Positions 1 through 11,626 of a stretch of 64,000 nt of DNA are shown in pieces. The position numbers were made by a program, and so were the translations under genes. Numbering within the stretch: the first letter of the stretch is position 1; each line of letters begins with the position of its first letter. The notes below the pieces were generated by a model. The model did no database searches. It had not been told where the DNA came from and saw nothing but the letters and a program-made list of their open reading frames with translations. The stretch is from Incurvaria masculella (lineage: Eukaryota; Arthropoda; Insecta; Lepidoptera; Incurvariidae): assembly GCA_946894095.1 (NCBI GenBank), contig OX335658.1, forward strand, positions 15,925,001 to 15,989,000, written 5' to 3'.

Positions 1-2780
1 TTTATTTTCTCTTATGTAAAATGTCTTTGAAAGTTATCTCAAAGTTATTCCAAGGATATCTCATCGTTATTGAATTCGATATGAACTTTTTTATTTCAAG
101 TGCTTATTAATTGTGATTTTTCTTGTATGAAATGTATTTCAAAATATATTTAAATCAATAAATAAATAAAATATCTCTTGACCAAGTTCCATAAAGTTTC
201 GACGGTCGGTCCATCGGATATAGCTCAATTTAATAGCAAACATAACAAACTTTCCTATTTATAATATTAGTTGTATGACCATAATAGCCCTATAACCATG
301 CCACAATTCCAATTAAATGCCCAATTAACATTACTAGCGTTAAACACAGATTAGGGTGGGCTTGCGTGCGTCAGAGGCGCGATTTTATTGCTCTAAGGGT
401 GAACAGAATTTTATGATCATAATCAACCCTGGTAATGAATGCAAATCTTTTCATTGAAGTAGACACAACTACACAACATCACATGGTAAACTATATTCAT
501 TACCTACAATTGCCATGGTAACCATAAAATAACCAATAACCATAATTAAGCATTGTGGGCTTTCTCTTAAATGAAAACAGCGCATAGAACCCTTTATTCG
601 TATAGTAATAATTGTTTCCCTTGGTAGCTTAGAGATGCGAGGCCTAACCGGTCGATTATAAATTAATTAAAAATATCAGTTACTTTAACGTCAATGCCCT
701 TTTTGATTTGTAATCTGCCTTCTGAATAGTGCCCCTATAAGTACGCTAACTTTGTTTCTCAAACAATCCGATCTGTCAAAAGTGATTTACAGAGCACTTT
801 CCATCTTTGGTTACAAATGAATGAAGTTCTATTGAATATTTATTCGGGGCTTCGTATCTAGTGGAGCGATACCGAATCCGAAAATCGGTCCGTTCATTTA
901 TGCGTCCTTTTCCGAAAATCCGCGGTCCGTTCGCACGTCTATCTGTCAGCGCCACATACCTAATATAAGCGCTGTGCCATTTTACTTATTCTGTGGCTGT
1001 GCTCACAAGATGAACACAGTTTGGGAGTAAGAAGTTAATACTAGTGCCAATATCGGGAGTTGGAAGGAGATGGAACACTGCTCGAACCTCGGAACCTGCC
1101 CGATGCGACAACTTTTCGAATGGCGACGAACGCACTGTGCGTCTTATGTTCAGCGCCGATTTTAGCAAGAACCATTGTAAAGAAAAAGTAACCTATTTAA
1201 ACCAAGTATGATATTTGATATGATTCGATAAATTTGTCATGAACTGTGCTATATTCTGTATATGGACGATAAAATCAATGTAGCCGTTAAATATTATTAT
1301 AAGGAAGGTCCTGGAATGAAAGGTAATTCATTCGGTTTTCCGTTAATATCACGACAAAGTCATTAGTATTAGTCAGTCATATCCGGTTGCATAAACAACA
1401 CACCTTTGTCTTTATAATATCAATTCGTCTACCACTGTACCGGCTAAAAAATCCCAACCAGAAAACAATTTTAAAGAGACTTTTACCTGCTTTACATTAT
1501 ATTAGATCGAATTCTGTATTATAATTTTCATTTGCCCATGAAAGGGTTACAAACACGTCTACATTAGCCATGCTCGATCTGTTGTAAATAGGCCACTTAG
1601 GGACGAGATACGGTCCCCTTTACCTGGAGTGAACCCTGCAGACACATCTTTATGTATGAGCCAAGGGTGACGGGCTTATGGAGAAGCGTTTTCTGTCTGG
1701 ACAAGAATAAGGTCTAAATACGACATTATACGGCCAGACGTTTTATGGAAAATAGTTCTCGAGTTTATATTTCGTCTGAATGGAATAAAAACATTACCAT
1801 TCTTTAGGAGAACATTTTCAAAAATTAAAAATCTAAAAACATTGAATATTAGTTTCACAACAAAATATTTTCCATATTACGATTTTAGCTTTAGCGTATT
1901 CTATGTCAAAGGTTGGTATTTTTAGAAATATGTTAGAAGAATTGAGAGCACTTTATTATTAATATTATTGTAACTGTTATTTTAGTTTTCAAGAATTGGT
2001 CTAAGAGGTTCTGGAAACTGTCTGTTTAGATAGCTTATTTTTCACGTGTTCAGGCAATTTGTCCATGCGTCCATAATGCAGCTATACAATAAGTATTTCC
2101 TCGGGTTTGAATTGGTTTTTCGATGTTTTCTTCTTGGTAATGAGCATGCATGGCTTAGTGCATATATGTGAATAAAGAACATATTCTATTTAGACCCAGA
2201 ATTACCGACTTATTTGATTTACAAATAATTTAGTAATTGTACATTAAAAGGACTTAATCAAAGTAAATCCACTGGTCCTCTTGATTACTTCTTAATATGG
2301 AATTTCTATTCGAGATCCTAAAACACGGTCATTCTACTTTCCATCTTTGAGAAAACTAGACGTAAAATATTTACATTAGTAAGGATATTTTGATGCTAAA
2401 TATAACATAGTAAATGTCCCAGCATTTAAAATGAGTTGCTAATATTTGGTCGCCTGAAATGTTCGATTCACGTCCGCTGGATTACTTGGTTACTAATGGT
2501 TGGATTACCGAAAATGTTATAATATTATGCAAACAATATTACAGATAGTTCCGTGAAAAACAGTCCTAACGCTTCTGAATTATTATAAGCACGGATTACA
2601 ACTGTCAAAATAAATTAATTGGCGATACCTAAAATAATAAGCACGTTGCTCTTAAGTACGCTATGTTCTACCTGGAATAAAACTTTACTTGGGTTACTCT
2701 GACTGGTAACGGGAATGTATGAACTCTTAAATGGCGTTTTTCATCGCATTATTGGATCTGAAATTTTGCTCTCATAAAAG
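1..2780. other. AT-rich sequence downstream in the dpr gene, no exon seen
   Basis: 840-1170 is GC-richer; its part 1010-1150 (CACAGTTTGGGAGT, GACAACTTTTCGAATGGC) resembles 16855-16975, so it is repeat-derived. Confidence 0.5.
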
Positions 2781-3110
2781 TTATCCAAATTTGGAACAAG
2801 TTTCCAGTCGTAACTCCTGTAGTTTGGGTGGTCCAAGGTTAAAACAATAGACAAGTCTCGGTTGTTTGACAGCGAGCTTGTCAATCATCATTTGCAATTC
2901 CTGATAGTTTACCTCTTTTGTAACTGTTTTGTCAGGTCTCAAGAATGTCCTCCATATACTCACAAGCAGCTATTTTAACTCAATGTGCGTTTGGGACATT
3001 TGCTGCCTCCCATGTGTTCCAAGCGTGCGAAGAAAGTTTCAAATTGTCATACAAGATCCACTTTTCATCACATGTGACTATCCGATTCAGAATTCCTCAT
3101 TTATTGGCCT
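2781..3110 (-). pseudogene. Degenerate mariner transposase fragment (second mariner family)
   Basis: The minus strand contains IVTCDEKWILYDN around 3045-3083 (the first catalytic Asp region) and, in another frame, FLRPDKTVTKEVNYQELQ followed by KLAVKQPRLV around 2850-2935. Both match mariner transposases of the group that includes SETMAR-like elements, not the copy at 12.7 kb. Stops and frameshifts interrupt it, and the HDNARPH and PPYSPDL blocks are lost or scrambled. I could not identify terminal repeats. An old inactive relic. Confidence 0.75.
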
Positions 3111-3400
3111 CTAAAACAAGTTGCGGCAAGATTTGACGCGATTTTTAAGGTCATATGTTTTTTTTAAGATGTTTTATCAAATTTGACATAAATCATTCAT
3201 CATTCAGTATTATTTTATCACTTACCTTAAAGGATGCTGCTAATTTCGAAGTGGTTGAGATGAATCTGTTTCCACTATGGCTTTGAATGTATTGTTACTT
3301 TCGTCTCCGATAGGCCACAGAGCTCGTTGGCAGAACAGAGGCGATCAGGTACCTGGTCTATAGATGTTGTTAATATTGCGTTCTATCTGTGCTGTATTGG

Positions 3401-3738
3401 TTTTTTTATGTAACTGGACATGGATGGCTAATACTAAACTGACCATCAGATATTAGCCTAACACACCACTCGGAAACTAGGTACCATGCCTTCCGTATAT
3501 TGCTCGGCTACATTGAACTGGACGGAAACACGGACAATTTTCATTGCCGCTTCGGCCATCGTTCATTCAATGCGACGGTACCAATCCTGGAGAGATTAAA
3601 CCCACGACCTAATAAAGTAAGGACGTGGACCTACTGTTTTACGTAGAATCCGAACCATGGTCAACTGCGCTCAAAGTTGTTTCACCAAGCTTATCGAACC
3701 CCAAGGCTTCGTTTCACTAGGCTACCACGGCTGACAAG
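3401..3738 (-). mobile_element. SINE copy, tRNA-like head (old)
   Basis: Minus-oriented: a T run at 3401-3407 is the poly-A tail. The body shows the shared marks of the window's main SINE family (CATTGAACTGGA, CCAATGCGA-like block, TAAACCC). The head, read on the minus strand, has TAGCCTAGTGA (box A-like) and GGGGTTCGAT (box B-like). The tail subtype is the one also found in 5S-headed copies (TGTCCAGTTACAT). Divergence from other copies is high. Confidence 0.75.
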
Positions 3739-3780
3739 TTAATAAAACACTGCAGTTACTATATTATCCTAAACAGGTAC

Positions 3781-3980
3781 AATACCCGTCAGAAAGTAAT
3801 GCACATCGGACGTTAAAAGGAGACAATCTGCTAGTTTCGGCTCTGTAAAGCGTCATCTCTCTCGCACGTAGTACACAGGTACTAAATGTTAACATGTGAC
3901 AGCGACTACGCTTTACAAAGACAAAAATAGGCGACTGTCTCTTTCCATCGTCCGATGTGCATTATTTATCGCCGGGTATT
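3781..3980. mobile_element. 200 bp MITE-like inverted-repeat element
   Basis: The outer ~75 bp on each side are inverted copies: AATACCCGTCAGAAAGTAAT on the left against AATACCCGGCGATAAATAAT on the right (reverse complement). Both continue with GCACATCGGACG and end near TGTAAAGCGT. No coding capacity. Consistent with a small non-autonomous DNA transposon; the superfamily is not clear from the flanks. Confidence 0.75.
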
Positions 3981-5117
3981 CTGAAGAATGAGTATATCCC
4001 TCACCTATCATTCAAACCATATTATTTTCATAATATTTAACAATCCACCAATTAACTATACCTATATAACGTCCAAACCAGAAAGTTTTTACACCTTATT
4101 CATATTTGTTTGAATAAATCTCAAATGGTGTACTTTGTCCAGGACTGTCATTACTTATTTGGAAGATTGCTTTCTAAAGATCCGGCTTCGGGGAAGAAGA
4201 GATGGTAAGGTCAATTTTGAAGCAAAATAAATTTAGGGGATGACTTTTTACTAAAGTAATCCTATTAGGGGTTCCCGTGTCCCACCGTTCCTGAAATTAA
4301 ACTTTTTGTGTCACTAGGCCCCGAGCAGTGAGATTAAGTAGGGTAGACACATGGGTTCCTCGGTCGGACATGCTTAAATTATGGCTGTACGCGGCTGATA
4401 GCTATTTTGGCCGTTATGTACATTTAACTATATTTTTTATTAATAAAGAGTTTACAGTATGGATGCGAATTATTCGCAAAATGAATGTGGAGTCGCGCTC
4501 ATGGAATATGAAATGTTTCATTGTGAAATATTTATGATTTCTCTAATTTTCCTTGAATTGTATTGACATATGCATTTATAGATAGTTTTTAAAAACCCTT
4601 TTTTGTTTAGAATTAAGTGGTGACCGACTGATCAACTTTTTCGACCAAATTTCTTAGCTTTTACTCAATATTTCAAAGTAAAACTTAAAACATATCTTGG
4701 GATCATTATTTTGAAGCTACACAGCGATTTGGAAATTTGTTTGAGTAAAACAAAATATTTCATTACATTTTGCATGAAACGATTTTGATCTCATCCGTCA
4801 GTTGACTCTGTATGTATTTACCTCCTGAGCCTATGCTTCTAAGCCATCCTATAAAAGCATAGAAGCTTTATCAAAATGCAGGTTGGCTTTCAAGCCGAGT
4901 GCTTGTTACTTTATGGACGAAGGGACGAAGTTTGTTAATTGAGGTAAATACGCTTAGAGCGGGTCTGAAAGTTTATATTGGAGAAAGTTTTTAATGCTTC
5001 GGCAGTCGGTAGGAAAGGTAAGCCATTTTGTAGTCAGATATTTGATTAATGAATCATTGATTTCTGGGTTGCGGTCAATCTCGAAAATTAAGAAAAAGTT
5101 ACAAAAAGTAAAGGGCT
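3981..5117. other. AT-rich sequence with an old repeat, no gene seen
   Basis: 4640-4830 belongs to the three-copy old repeat (TCATCCGTCAGTTGACTCTG) also at 17490-17640 and 25690-25830. Confidence 0.5.
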
Positions 5118-5121
5118 TTAA

Positions 5122-5591
5122 GGCCCTGGTACTAGCCAAATCGCAAAGTTAGACGAGGCACCCCAAGTTAACTAACTAAGTCTGACGATTAGAAGTGTCA
5201 TTCTTACAATATATATTACCTTGTCTAGGAATCGACCTATTTTTGTTAATGTATGTTTCCTTTTTCTATACAAAATACATTTCCGAATTGGTGCCCATTT
5301 CCGAACTTTTTTGACTAAATTTAGAAATCTAAAAGCAAATGGATTTATTTGTTTATGCATACATGCTGTTTTTGCTTATATCTATAAATCATATTACTTT
5401 CAGATTTATAATATAAAAAAATCTACTTTTATAATTATTATTATTTAAATAAATGATGGAATAAAAAAATATTAACAATGCATTATCAGCCTGGAGTTCT
5501 ATTTGGACTTGCTAAGGCGTTTCATTACATATTATTACATTTGTTGAAAGGTGCATTTGTATGGCGCGAGTAGTTGGCTTGTCCGAGCGCC
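5122..5591 (+). mobile_element. TTAA MITE family A, copy 1
   Basis: Flanked by TTAA at 5118-5121 and 5592-5595. Ends are GGCCCTGGTACTAGCC and its partial inverse at the right (GGCTTGTCCGAGCGCC). 470 bp, non-coding; the AT-rich interior includes ATTTGTTTATGCATACATGC. Three more full copies occur at 17009, 59130 and 62272. TTAA target duplication is the hallmark of the piggyBac superfamily, which is an inference for this non-coding element. Confidence 0.85.
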
Positions 5592-5595
5592 TTAA

Positions 5596-6132
5596 CTTGT
5601 TGCATTAATTTCATACCTATATACATCCCAGCATACACTAAACACAACACAGCTCCATACGTAGGCGTGTTCGCTTGTACTGGCTTAACTTTTGATTAAC
5701 ATCAAGCCTATCTATTATTACCTTAGAATGTGGCAAAGATCAAAGAAAGCAATATGTCGTACATAAACCTGGGGGTAGAAGAGAGTGGCGGGATACGAAA
5801 GTGCGGTTAATATCGTACCGTTAACGTTTAAGTTAACGTTAACATGCAGTTTAACAACCGTCGATATCAAATATGGAGAGTTGCGAATAGTGTGCAACGT
5901 TGGCCGAATCAAGGCAAATTGTGTGAAAATTAATGAGGGAATTCCATCTTTTTTGCACCAATCAAAAGTTACGACATAAACGATCTCTATCTCTGGACAC
6001 CAAAGGTGACAGGGACGAAAGTGGCATATAAATAATTTACCGTCATCTCCTGCGAGCGATTTTCTAGATATGATTACATATAGCCACGAAGCACGTTGCC
6101 ATGAATTCTGAACATTTCAATAATACCTATGT
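5596..6132. other. Intron sequence, no gene seen
   Basis: Nothing recognised between the MITE and the SINE. Confidence 0.4.
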
Positions 6133-6482
6133 CAGCCTCGGTAGCCCAGTGACCCGACGCTTGATGAACCAGCTCAGAGGGAGCGTGGTTAGGTTCTGGG
6201 TGGGTGACCATTTTCAACCGTTGAGGCTGGCCGTGGTTCGGATTCCATGTAAAACTGTAGGTCTCCTTCCTTACTTATTAGGCGGTAGGGTTAATCCCGC
6301 CCGGGTTGGTACCATCGCATATAATGAACGATGGTCGAAGCAGCAATGAAAATTGTCCGTGTTTTCCATCCAGTTCAATGTATCAGAGCAATACAAGGAA
6401 GGTCCTGGCATGGCACCTAGTTCCCGTGTGGTGTGTTAGGTTATTATCTAACGGTCAGTTGGGTATTAGCCATCCATGTGGT
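6133..6482 (+). mobile_element. SINE copy with degenerate 5S-derived head
   Basis: Begins CAGCCTCGGTAGCCCAGTG, with TTCTGGGTGGGTGACC at about 6195-6212, a worn version of the 5S rRNA box C region seen clearly at 23051 and 53437. The common SINE body follows (GTAAAACTGTAGGTC, GCCCGGGTTGGTACCATCGC, TTTTCCATCCAGTTCAATG) and ends CCATCCATGTG without a clear poly-A. Confidence 0.8.
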
Positions 6483-6677
6483 ATTTTATTAAAATATTTT
6501 TAAAAATCAGTACGTTCACCTGGCATTTCTGATCCATAGCCCTAATCTAGAGATTTAGCACTCCGCTTAATGAATAAAGGGTATAGGCCGTGCCTTTAGA
6601 TTCGTTTTATCCGACTTTCCGGGAATCTGACTATGTATCCAGACCTTTAGAGCGTATAGATGCGGAGACTTGTCAAC

Positions 6678-6986
6678 AGAGTGGTCAGTCCGAGTTATCA
6701 TCTAAATTGGCGTTTACGAAACTTTGAAGTTACGTAAAAACGTCCAACTCCATACAAGTTTTTACTAGATATTCTGTGGTTTTACTTCTTCAAGCTGGCA
6801 AAGTCAAACTACGACTTCGGTTTTGTATTAAAACGCGAAGTCGGCGTAAACGGCAATGTCTACGCATCGGCGGCGGTGAGTAAGCTGTCAAATCAAACTC
6901 GGACTCGCAAATGTTAGTTCGCTTAACGCCCACTGCGCGCGCTCTTCAATTTCTCCACACATTTGAAAACGCAAGTCGATCACTTT
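6678..6986. mobile_element. MITE-like repeat family B, copy 1
   Basis: About 310 bp sharing high similarity with 54229-54577, including GTGGTTTTACTTCTTCAAGC and GTTAGTTCGCTTAACGCCCA. This copy keeps the left end but lacks the right inverted end seen in the other copy. Confidence 0.75.
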
Positions 6987-7500
6987 ATAAGTGGCTTCCA
7001 AAAAATATTTGAATAATTATATGAAACAATACTCTACATATAATATATATAATACACACAATAAGATTTAGATATTACACAAGTATACATACAGCAAATA
7101 AAACAACAAATCACGGGGATACCCTTCACCACACAAAAACACTTCCTCATATACATACACACTCACACATACACCCTTACCTATGTACACCCTCACACCC
7201 ACGCCTATTACATAACATAGTGCTTTGCTACCGTCTGCTAACTAAGTCCAACGGAACCTACACCCTGTTGTGCAGAATCGTATTCTTTTACAGGATGTAT
7301 GAACTATTAGTACCATCAATGGCATCGAAAAACGAACAAAAAAATTATGTAACCTCGGAATGTATTTTACCACTTATGTTTTTATGAAACGAAATAAACA
7401 GTTTTGAATGTTGAATTTGAATATATTCGGTTTGGTGTAAATGCCGATTTCGGTCACAACTAGGACTAGAGACTCAGGGTGCGACGCCGCTCGTACATAC
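6987..7500. other. dpr intron sequence, no gene seen
   Basis: AT-rich, with CA/CACA-rich simple sequence at about 7130-7210. No exon for the remainder of dpr Ig2 is visible here. Confidence 0.6.
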
Positions 7501-7600
7501 CTGGGCGGGTCTGGAGCGTGGCGCGCCACGCACGTGAGGTTGATGTCGGAGCCTGCACGCACGAACAGCTCGGGCCCTGCCAGGATCTCCGCTTTTGATA
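7501..7600 (-). CDS. dpr-family gene, exon encoding start of Ig domain 2
   Basis: The minus strand reads TA (finishing a split Val), then 32 codons, SKAEILAGPELFVR, AGSDINLTCVARH and APDPP, then AG before a GTATGT donor. AEI-GP-L plus SGS/AGSDINLTC is the opening of the second Ig domain of Dpr proteins, with its B-strand cysteine. The acceptor is TTGATTACAG, ending at 7601. Length is 100 bp and it ends in phase 2. The exon encoding the rest of Ig2 (the W and DSGNYTC part) is not recognisable between 1 and 7500, so it probably lies left of the window. The intron to exon 2 is only 1,798 bp (7601-9398), in contrast with the 50 kb intron before it. Confidence 0.92.
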
Positions 7601-7806
7601 CTGTAATCAAATGCAGTGGTTAAGGACTATTTTGTTCGTGGAAAGTAGCAGTACTCTCTCGTACCAAGCAAGCTTTTTTCCATGAATGTGATATGCATGT
7701 GGATTCGACCGTGAAGCAATGATACATTAATTAAAGAAAGAAAGCTGTAAAATATATTTTGTGATTTGATTATTTTATGTTTATTTAGATTTTCACTGTT
7801 GTTCGA

Positions 7807-7956
7807 CATAATACTTAATGTTTACGGATATATAGTGTTAAGTAAAGCTTACTTCTTTCCGACGTTTCTCCGACGTTTTTCCGACGTGGTGGACGAAACA
7901 TCGGAGAGAAGTAAGCTTTACTTAACACTGTATATCCGTAAACATTAAGTATTATG
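7807..7956. repeat. 150 bp hairpin element in the short dpr intron
   Basis: Arms of about 58 bp (CATAATACTTAATGTTTACG outward on both strands) are inverted copies with about three mismatches. The centre carries three spaced copies of CCGACGT. The transcript of either strand would fold into a long hairpin. It lies in the 1.8 kb intron between dpr exons 2 and 3. Non-coding MITE is the likeliest reading. Confidence 0.85.
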
Positions 7957-8569
7957 ATTATTTTATTTATACAGTGAGCCAGTTTTTAGCGGTGAGGCTC
8001 ACATCTGAATTCTAAATTCATGCCATAAAGCTGCATTAGCTAAAAATCTACAGCTTCCTACGTTATTTTGCTCTTATTTTTATTTTACGAACCCTTAAAG
8101 CGACGTGTCAAAAAATACTTTTTGGCAAGGATAAATATATACTTTTAAGCTACTTTAACCTACTTTCCTCACTTACCAGTGCTATTTGATCTGAATTTTC
8201 TCCGAATTAAGTACTGTTACGCGGGTGATTGTAGTTAAAGGCAAGAGCACCAAAAAAAATCACTTTCTTTTCTATTCAAACATTACAAAACAAAAAATAA
8301 AAAAACGCACAACTTTATTAAGGGTCGAAACTTTGCTTCTAACTGTACACGTCAAACTGTTTCACTACATGAGTAGTTTACTTGTAATACTTTGGAGTCT
8401 CATTATCGCCTATTTTATTATTGCTTGCTATGGATCCCAAACATACTGACTCCCCTCAGGGCTTGGGCATCTTTTAAATGTTCTTTCTATAACACTCCAC
8501 CCAATTCTATGTACCCCCGTATGGCGCAACAGTCGAGAACAATCTCCTTCAATATTGCTTGATAGACTA

Positions 8570-9119
8570 GGAGGTCGCGACGAAAATGGTAACGATAACT
8601 TAAATGGCTGAAACTGGGTTCACAGGATAAAGACCAGCTCTCTGAAGCTAAATGTGTTGGTCTGCCTGCGCCAAGTGGTTGCGTTAAGTAGTTAAGGCGC
8701 CTGAAAAAGTAGTTATGATGACTAACAACATATATGATAAGGTAAATGGCTGCAAATACCGGAGCATGAAAGTATCAGTACATACCTACTTGCTTAGCTA
8801 TATCAAAACTGAACAAATTTTTGATTGCATTTCGTAGTTATAGGCGATTTAGTTTGCAGATATAACTTATGGTATATTTTAGTATTTACTTAAAAAACCG
8901 AATAGTTATAGTTGTATAATTAATAGGTCTCAATGTTTCTAGACAGTCAGTAAATTCATCAGCACGTACTTACCAACATCTATTTTATATTGCCAATCTA
9001 GATAACGCAACCACTTGGCACAGGCAGACCGACATATTTGCCATCAGAGGGTTGGTCTCTAACATGTGAACCCAGATTCAGCCATTCACCTTATCGTGAC
9101 CAAAAATGTCGTGACCTCC
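8570..9119. mobile_element. 550 bp element with 117 bp inverted ends
   Basis: Left arm 8570-8686 and right arm 9003-9119 are imperfect inverted copies: GGAGGTC at both extremities, CAGGCAGACC and its inverse, and GCAACCACTTGG at the inner ends. The interior is AT-rich and non-coding. A partial relative lies at 42688-43017. Non-autonomous DNA transposon with long ends. Confidence 0.8.
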
Positions 9120-9398
9120 CGGAATATGAAGAGTATTTTGTAACCCACTCGCCATGGAAGTTAATTAGTGTTGCCATCCGTTGACCAAAGTTGGTCCACT
9201 GGCAAATACTTTCAGCGCTTTCCGCGTTTTGTAGTCACGCTATGTCTTCATAGATGGCGCGCTTATAAAATTACAATATTGAATGATCGGATATATCTTT
9301 CAATATTTTTTTCGAGGAGTGAGTGTGTGTTGCACATATTTAACTGATTATTTCAAGCTGTATCAAGATATAATATCACTTTACATATATGAACTAAC

Positions 9399-9609
9399 CA
9401 ACGACTGTGAGCCGGAAGGAAAGGCTGATTTTGGGTTCGGTGGAGACTTGGCACTCGTACGCTCCCGAGTCCCGCGGCTGCGCAGGCGCCACGCGCAGCG
9501 TCCACTCGTCGCTGCCGTCGGCGTGGAGCGCCGCGAAGCGCGCGTCACTGCTGTAGGTGTGCACGCCCACTGTCAGGATGTGCAGGTCGCGCTTGCGGAT
9601 CCACGAGAC
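9399..9609 (-). CDS. dpr-family gene, exon encoding second half of Ig domain 1
   Basis: The minus strand reads 70 codons plus one base, with no stop: VSWIRKRDLHILTVG, HTYSSDARFAAL, DEWTLRVA, RDSGAYECQVSTEP, and a final FRLTVV plus G. This is the conserved C-terminal half of Dpr Ig1: the core Trp in VSWIR, the DSGxYECQ motif with the F-strand cysteine, and the STEPKIS segment. The acceptor is CAG just before the GTC at 9609-9607; the donor is GTTAGT starting at 9398. It starts in phase 0 (joins RNLADRA) and ends in phase 1, completed by TA of the exon at 7600 to give Val. Length and boundaries fit the family's usual exon structure. Synonymous G/C-ending codons dominate, unlike the AT-rich intron. 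A partial broken copy lies about 0.5 kb upstream at 10107-10185. Confidence in family assignment is very high; the paralogue is unknown. Confidence 0.95.
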
Positions 9610-9642
9610 CTGTCGACAATGGGAGCGGTTAGTGCTTCGGAC

Positions 9643-10060
9643 TTTTTTTTTTTTTTTTATGCGACCTGACATGGATGGCTAATACCACACAACTACCGTT
9701 ATGATATTAGCCCAATACACCTCATTCCCGAAGGAATTTGGTGCCATGCCAGGACCTTCCCTTTATGAGCACGGCTACATTGAACTGGATGGAAAACACG
9801 GACAATTTTTCATTGCCGCTTCGACCATCTTTTCATCCAATGCGATGGTACCAACCCGGACGGGCATAAACCCTACCACCTTGTAGGGGAAGGGGACCTA
9901 CAGTTTTACATGGATTCCGAACCATGGAGCAGCTCGCATTCGTAACGGAATGCAATTATCGAACTCGGAAAGAGAAAGAAAGTGGTGCATGTCGGTATTG
10001 AACCCAGGTCTCTGGTACGCTAGGCCAGTCCCCGCGCCACTAGGCTACGAGCCGCTCAAC
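9643..10060 (-). mobile_element. SINE copy, tRNA head
   Basis: The T run at 9643-9658 is the poly-A tail on the minus strand. The body matches the copies at 11627 and 31573 closely. At the right end the minus strand begins GCGGCTCGTAGCCTAGTGG (box A) and has a GGGTTCAAT-type box B. It separates dpr exon 2 from its broken copy. Confidence 0.9.
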
Positions 10061-10106
10061 TTGGTTGGGACCTGGCATTTATACCCGCCTGAGTACCGCT
10101 CCTACT

Positions 10107-10185
10107 CGTCCACTCGTTGGTGCCGTCGGCATGCAGCCACGCGAAGCGCGCATCACTGCTGTAGGTGTGCACTCCTACTGTCAGG
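10107..10185 (-). pseudogene. Decayed partial copy of dpr Ig1 exon 2
   Basis: About 79 bp align to the middle of the functional exon (9399-9609) with about nine mismatches, roughly 89% identity. Read on the minus strand it keeps the same frame: LTVGVHTYSSDARFA then W (Ala in the parent), LHADG, TNEWT (SDEWT in the parent). Homology stops after EWT. At the other end the copy is broken by an RTE-type LINE 3' end (about 10186-10326), after which ATGTGCAGGTCG, the next bases of the parent, reappear at 10327-10338. There is no usable acceptor, donor or DSGxYEC segment, so it cannot replace the real exon. It is best read as an old tandem exon duplication later hit by a LINE and flanked by a SINE (9643-10060). 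Confidence 0.85.
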
Positions 10186-10326
10186 TGCACTCAGTCAGTC
10201 AGTCAGTCAGTCAGCGTGTTTGCGTCCACTGCTGGACATACGACTGTCCAATTTTTCTCCAGTCCTCTCGGCCGTCGGCGGTACGGAACCATTACTTTCC
10301 GCTACCGCGTATGATGTCGTCGTCCC
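10186..10326 (-). mobile_element. RTE-type LINE 3' end, inserted in the dpr pseudo-exon
   Basis: A (CAGT)n run is followed by GTCCACTGCTGGACATACG and CCAATTTTTCTCCAGTCCTC, the same 3' end as the LINE at 26308-26847. On both sides lie pieces of the dpr exon copy, so the insertion postdates the exon duplication. 5'-truncated to about 140 bp. Confidence 0.8.
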
Positions 10327-10345
10327 ATGTGCAGGTCGGGACATT

Positions 10346-11626
10346 TTAAAGTCGGCTTTTGGATTTCTTATTGACTCATAGAAAAAAATACTCATTTTGA
10401 TTTGGCGTGCAGAAATGTTAGTAATCCTTCAAATGATGCTTAGACATTGTAAAATGATTGATGATAAGCTATAGACGAGGATTTTCGGTCTCGCTGTTCC
10501 CCGAAAGACATGAACATTAAAAATCCTATCTGTTTCTACACCTCCACCCATCAAAACAATATAATGTTTTTAAAACGAATAAACGAAACGAAATTGTTTT
10601 AATTATTTTTCAGCAAAATCTCTGTGAAATGTTAATTAAATTAATTTATTTAATTATTTGGTTCTTGTGTTTGTGAAAAAAATTGCATTGAAATATTGTT
10701 TACTTATGATAAAATATTTTACTTTAAGTTGATACTATGTTGTTGTTGCATCATATGTTATTTTTATACTAGTTTGTTCTTTAATTTTTATTTTGTGATA
10801 CTCATTTCAGCTACCTCGAAATTTTGTTTATTTACTTTTTTGATAACAGGAGTTCACTTGAAACCAGCTGCGATAGAACTATTATGTTCTAGAACAACGT
10901 GCTGTGTGAAATCCTTTTCCCCAATGAATATAAAGTCAATATGTTACTTTTGATACCTTTTCTATTTTTTTTTCGTGTAATTGATTTTGTACTTTATAAA
11001 ATTATTTGATAAATATATTTTCTTTCTTTCTTCTTTCTTTCAAGTATTACGTTCAATGTACTAAGTCACATTCATTAGAACGGATGGTGATATCTAAACA
11101 CATTTTGCTTGTATTGAAGTAAATTATTCAACCACATGTGAAGTCACAGTCGCATAGTTAATAACAAATTGAGACGTGTGATATTCAATTAGGAAAGCGG
11201 AGCGTACGCCTCGAATGGAAGGGTAGGAAGGAAGTATGGGGGTAGAATGTATACTTGTACTCGTATACATACCGGGCTCAATGCGTTTCCCGCAGTATCG
11301 TTATTATTTTACGTATGTTAACGCGAAAAGCTGACGCCAATGTGTTGGTACGATCGACTTGTTACAATGAAGTGTTGATATACACGCGCTATTTGCTAAT
11401 GTGTAGGTAGAACCTTGCAGATGTGACAAAACTAAAGTATTATTTAATCTGTTTGCTTAATCACTTTCTTGAAAGTTATTGTGTTAAAGCAACTATAATT
11501 TATTTACCTGTTCACGTTTTTTTTGCTATAGCAACATATGGTCAATTATATTACTGTTCACTATAGGACACTGTAATATTTACACGATACAACTTGGGGT
11601 TTCATATGAAGAAGAATAAAATAATC
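10346..11626. other. AT-rich intron sequence, no gene seen
   Basis: Simple CTTTCTTT sequence near 11020-11040. A GC-richer patch at 11200-11340 has no recognisable coding sequence. Confidence 0.5.

Noticed and set aside
1..7500. Search for the exon completing dpr Ig2
   Set aside because: No stretch encoding a WY--/DSGNYTC pattern with splice sites was found; it probably lies outside the window.
9283..9669. 128-codon plus-strand frame overlapping dpr exon 2
   Set aside because: Shadow of the minus-strand Ig exon; the minus frame has the family motifs and splice sites.
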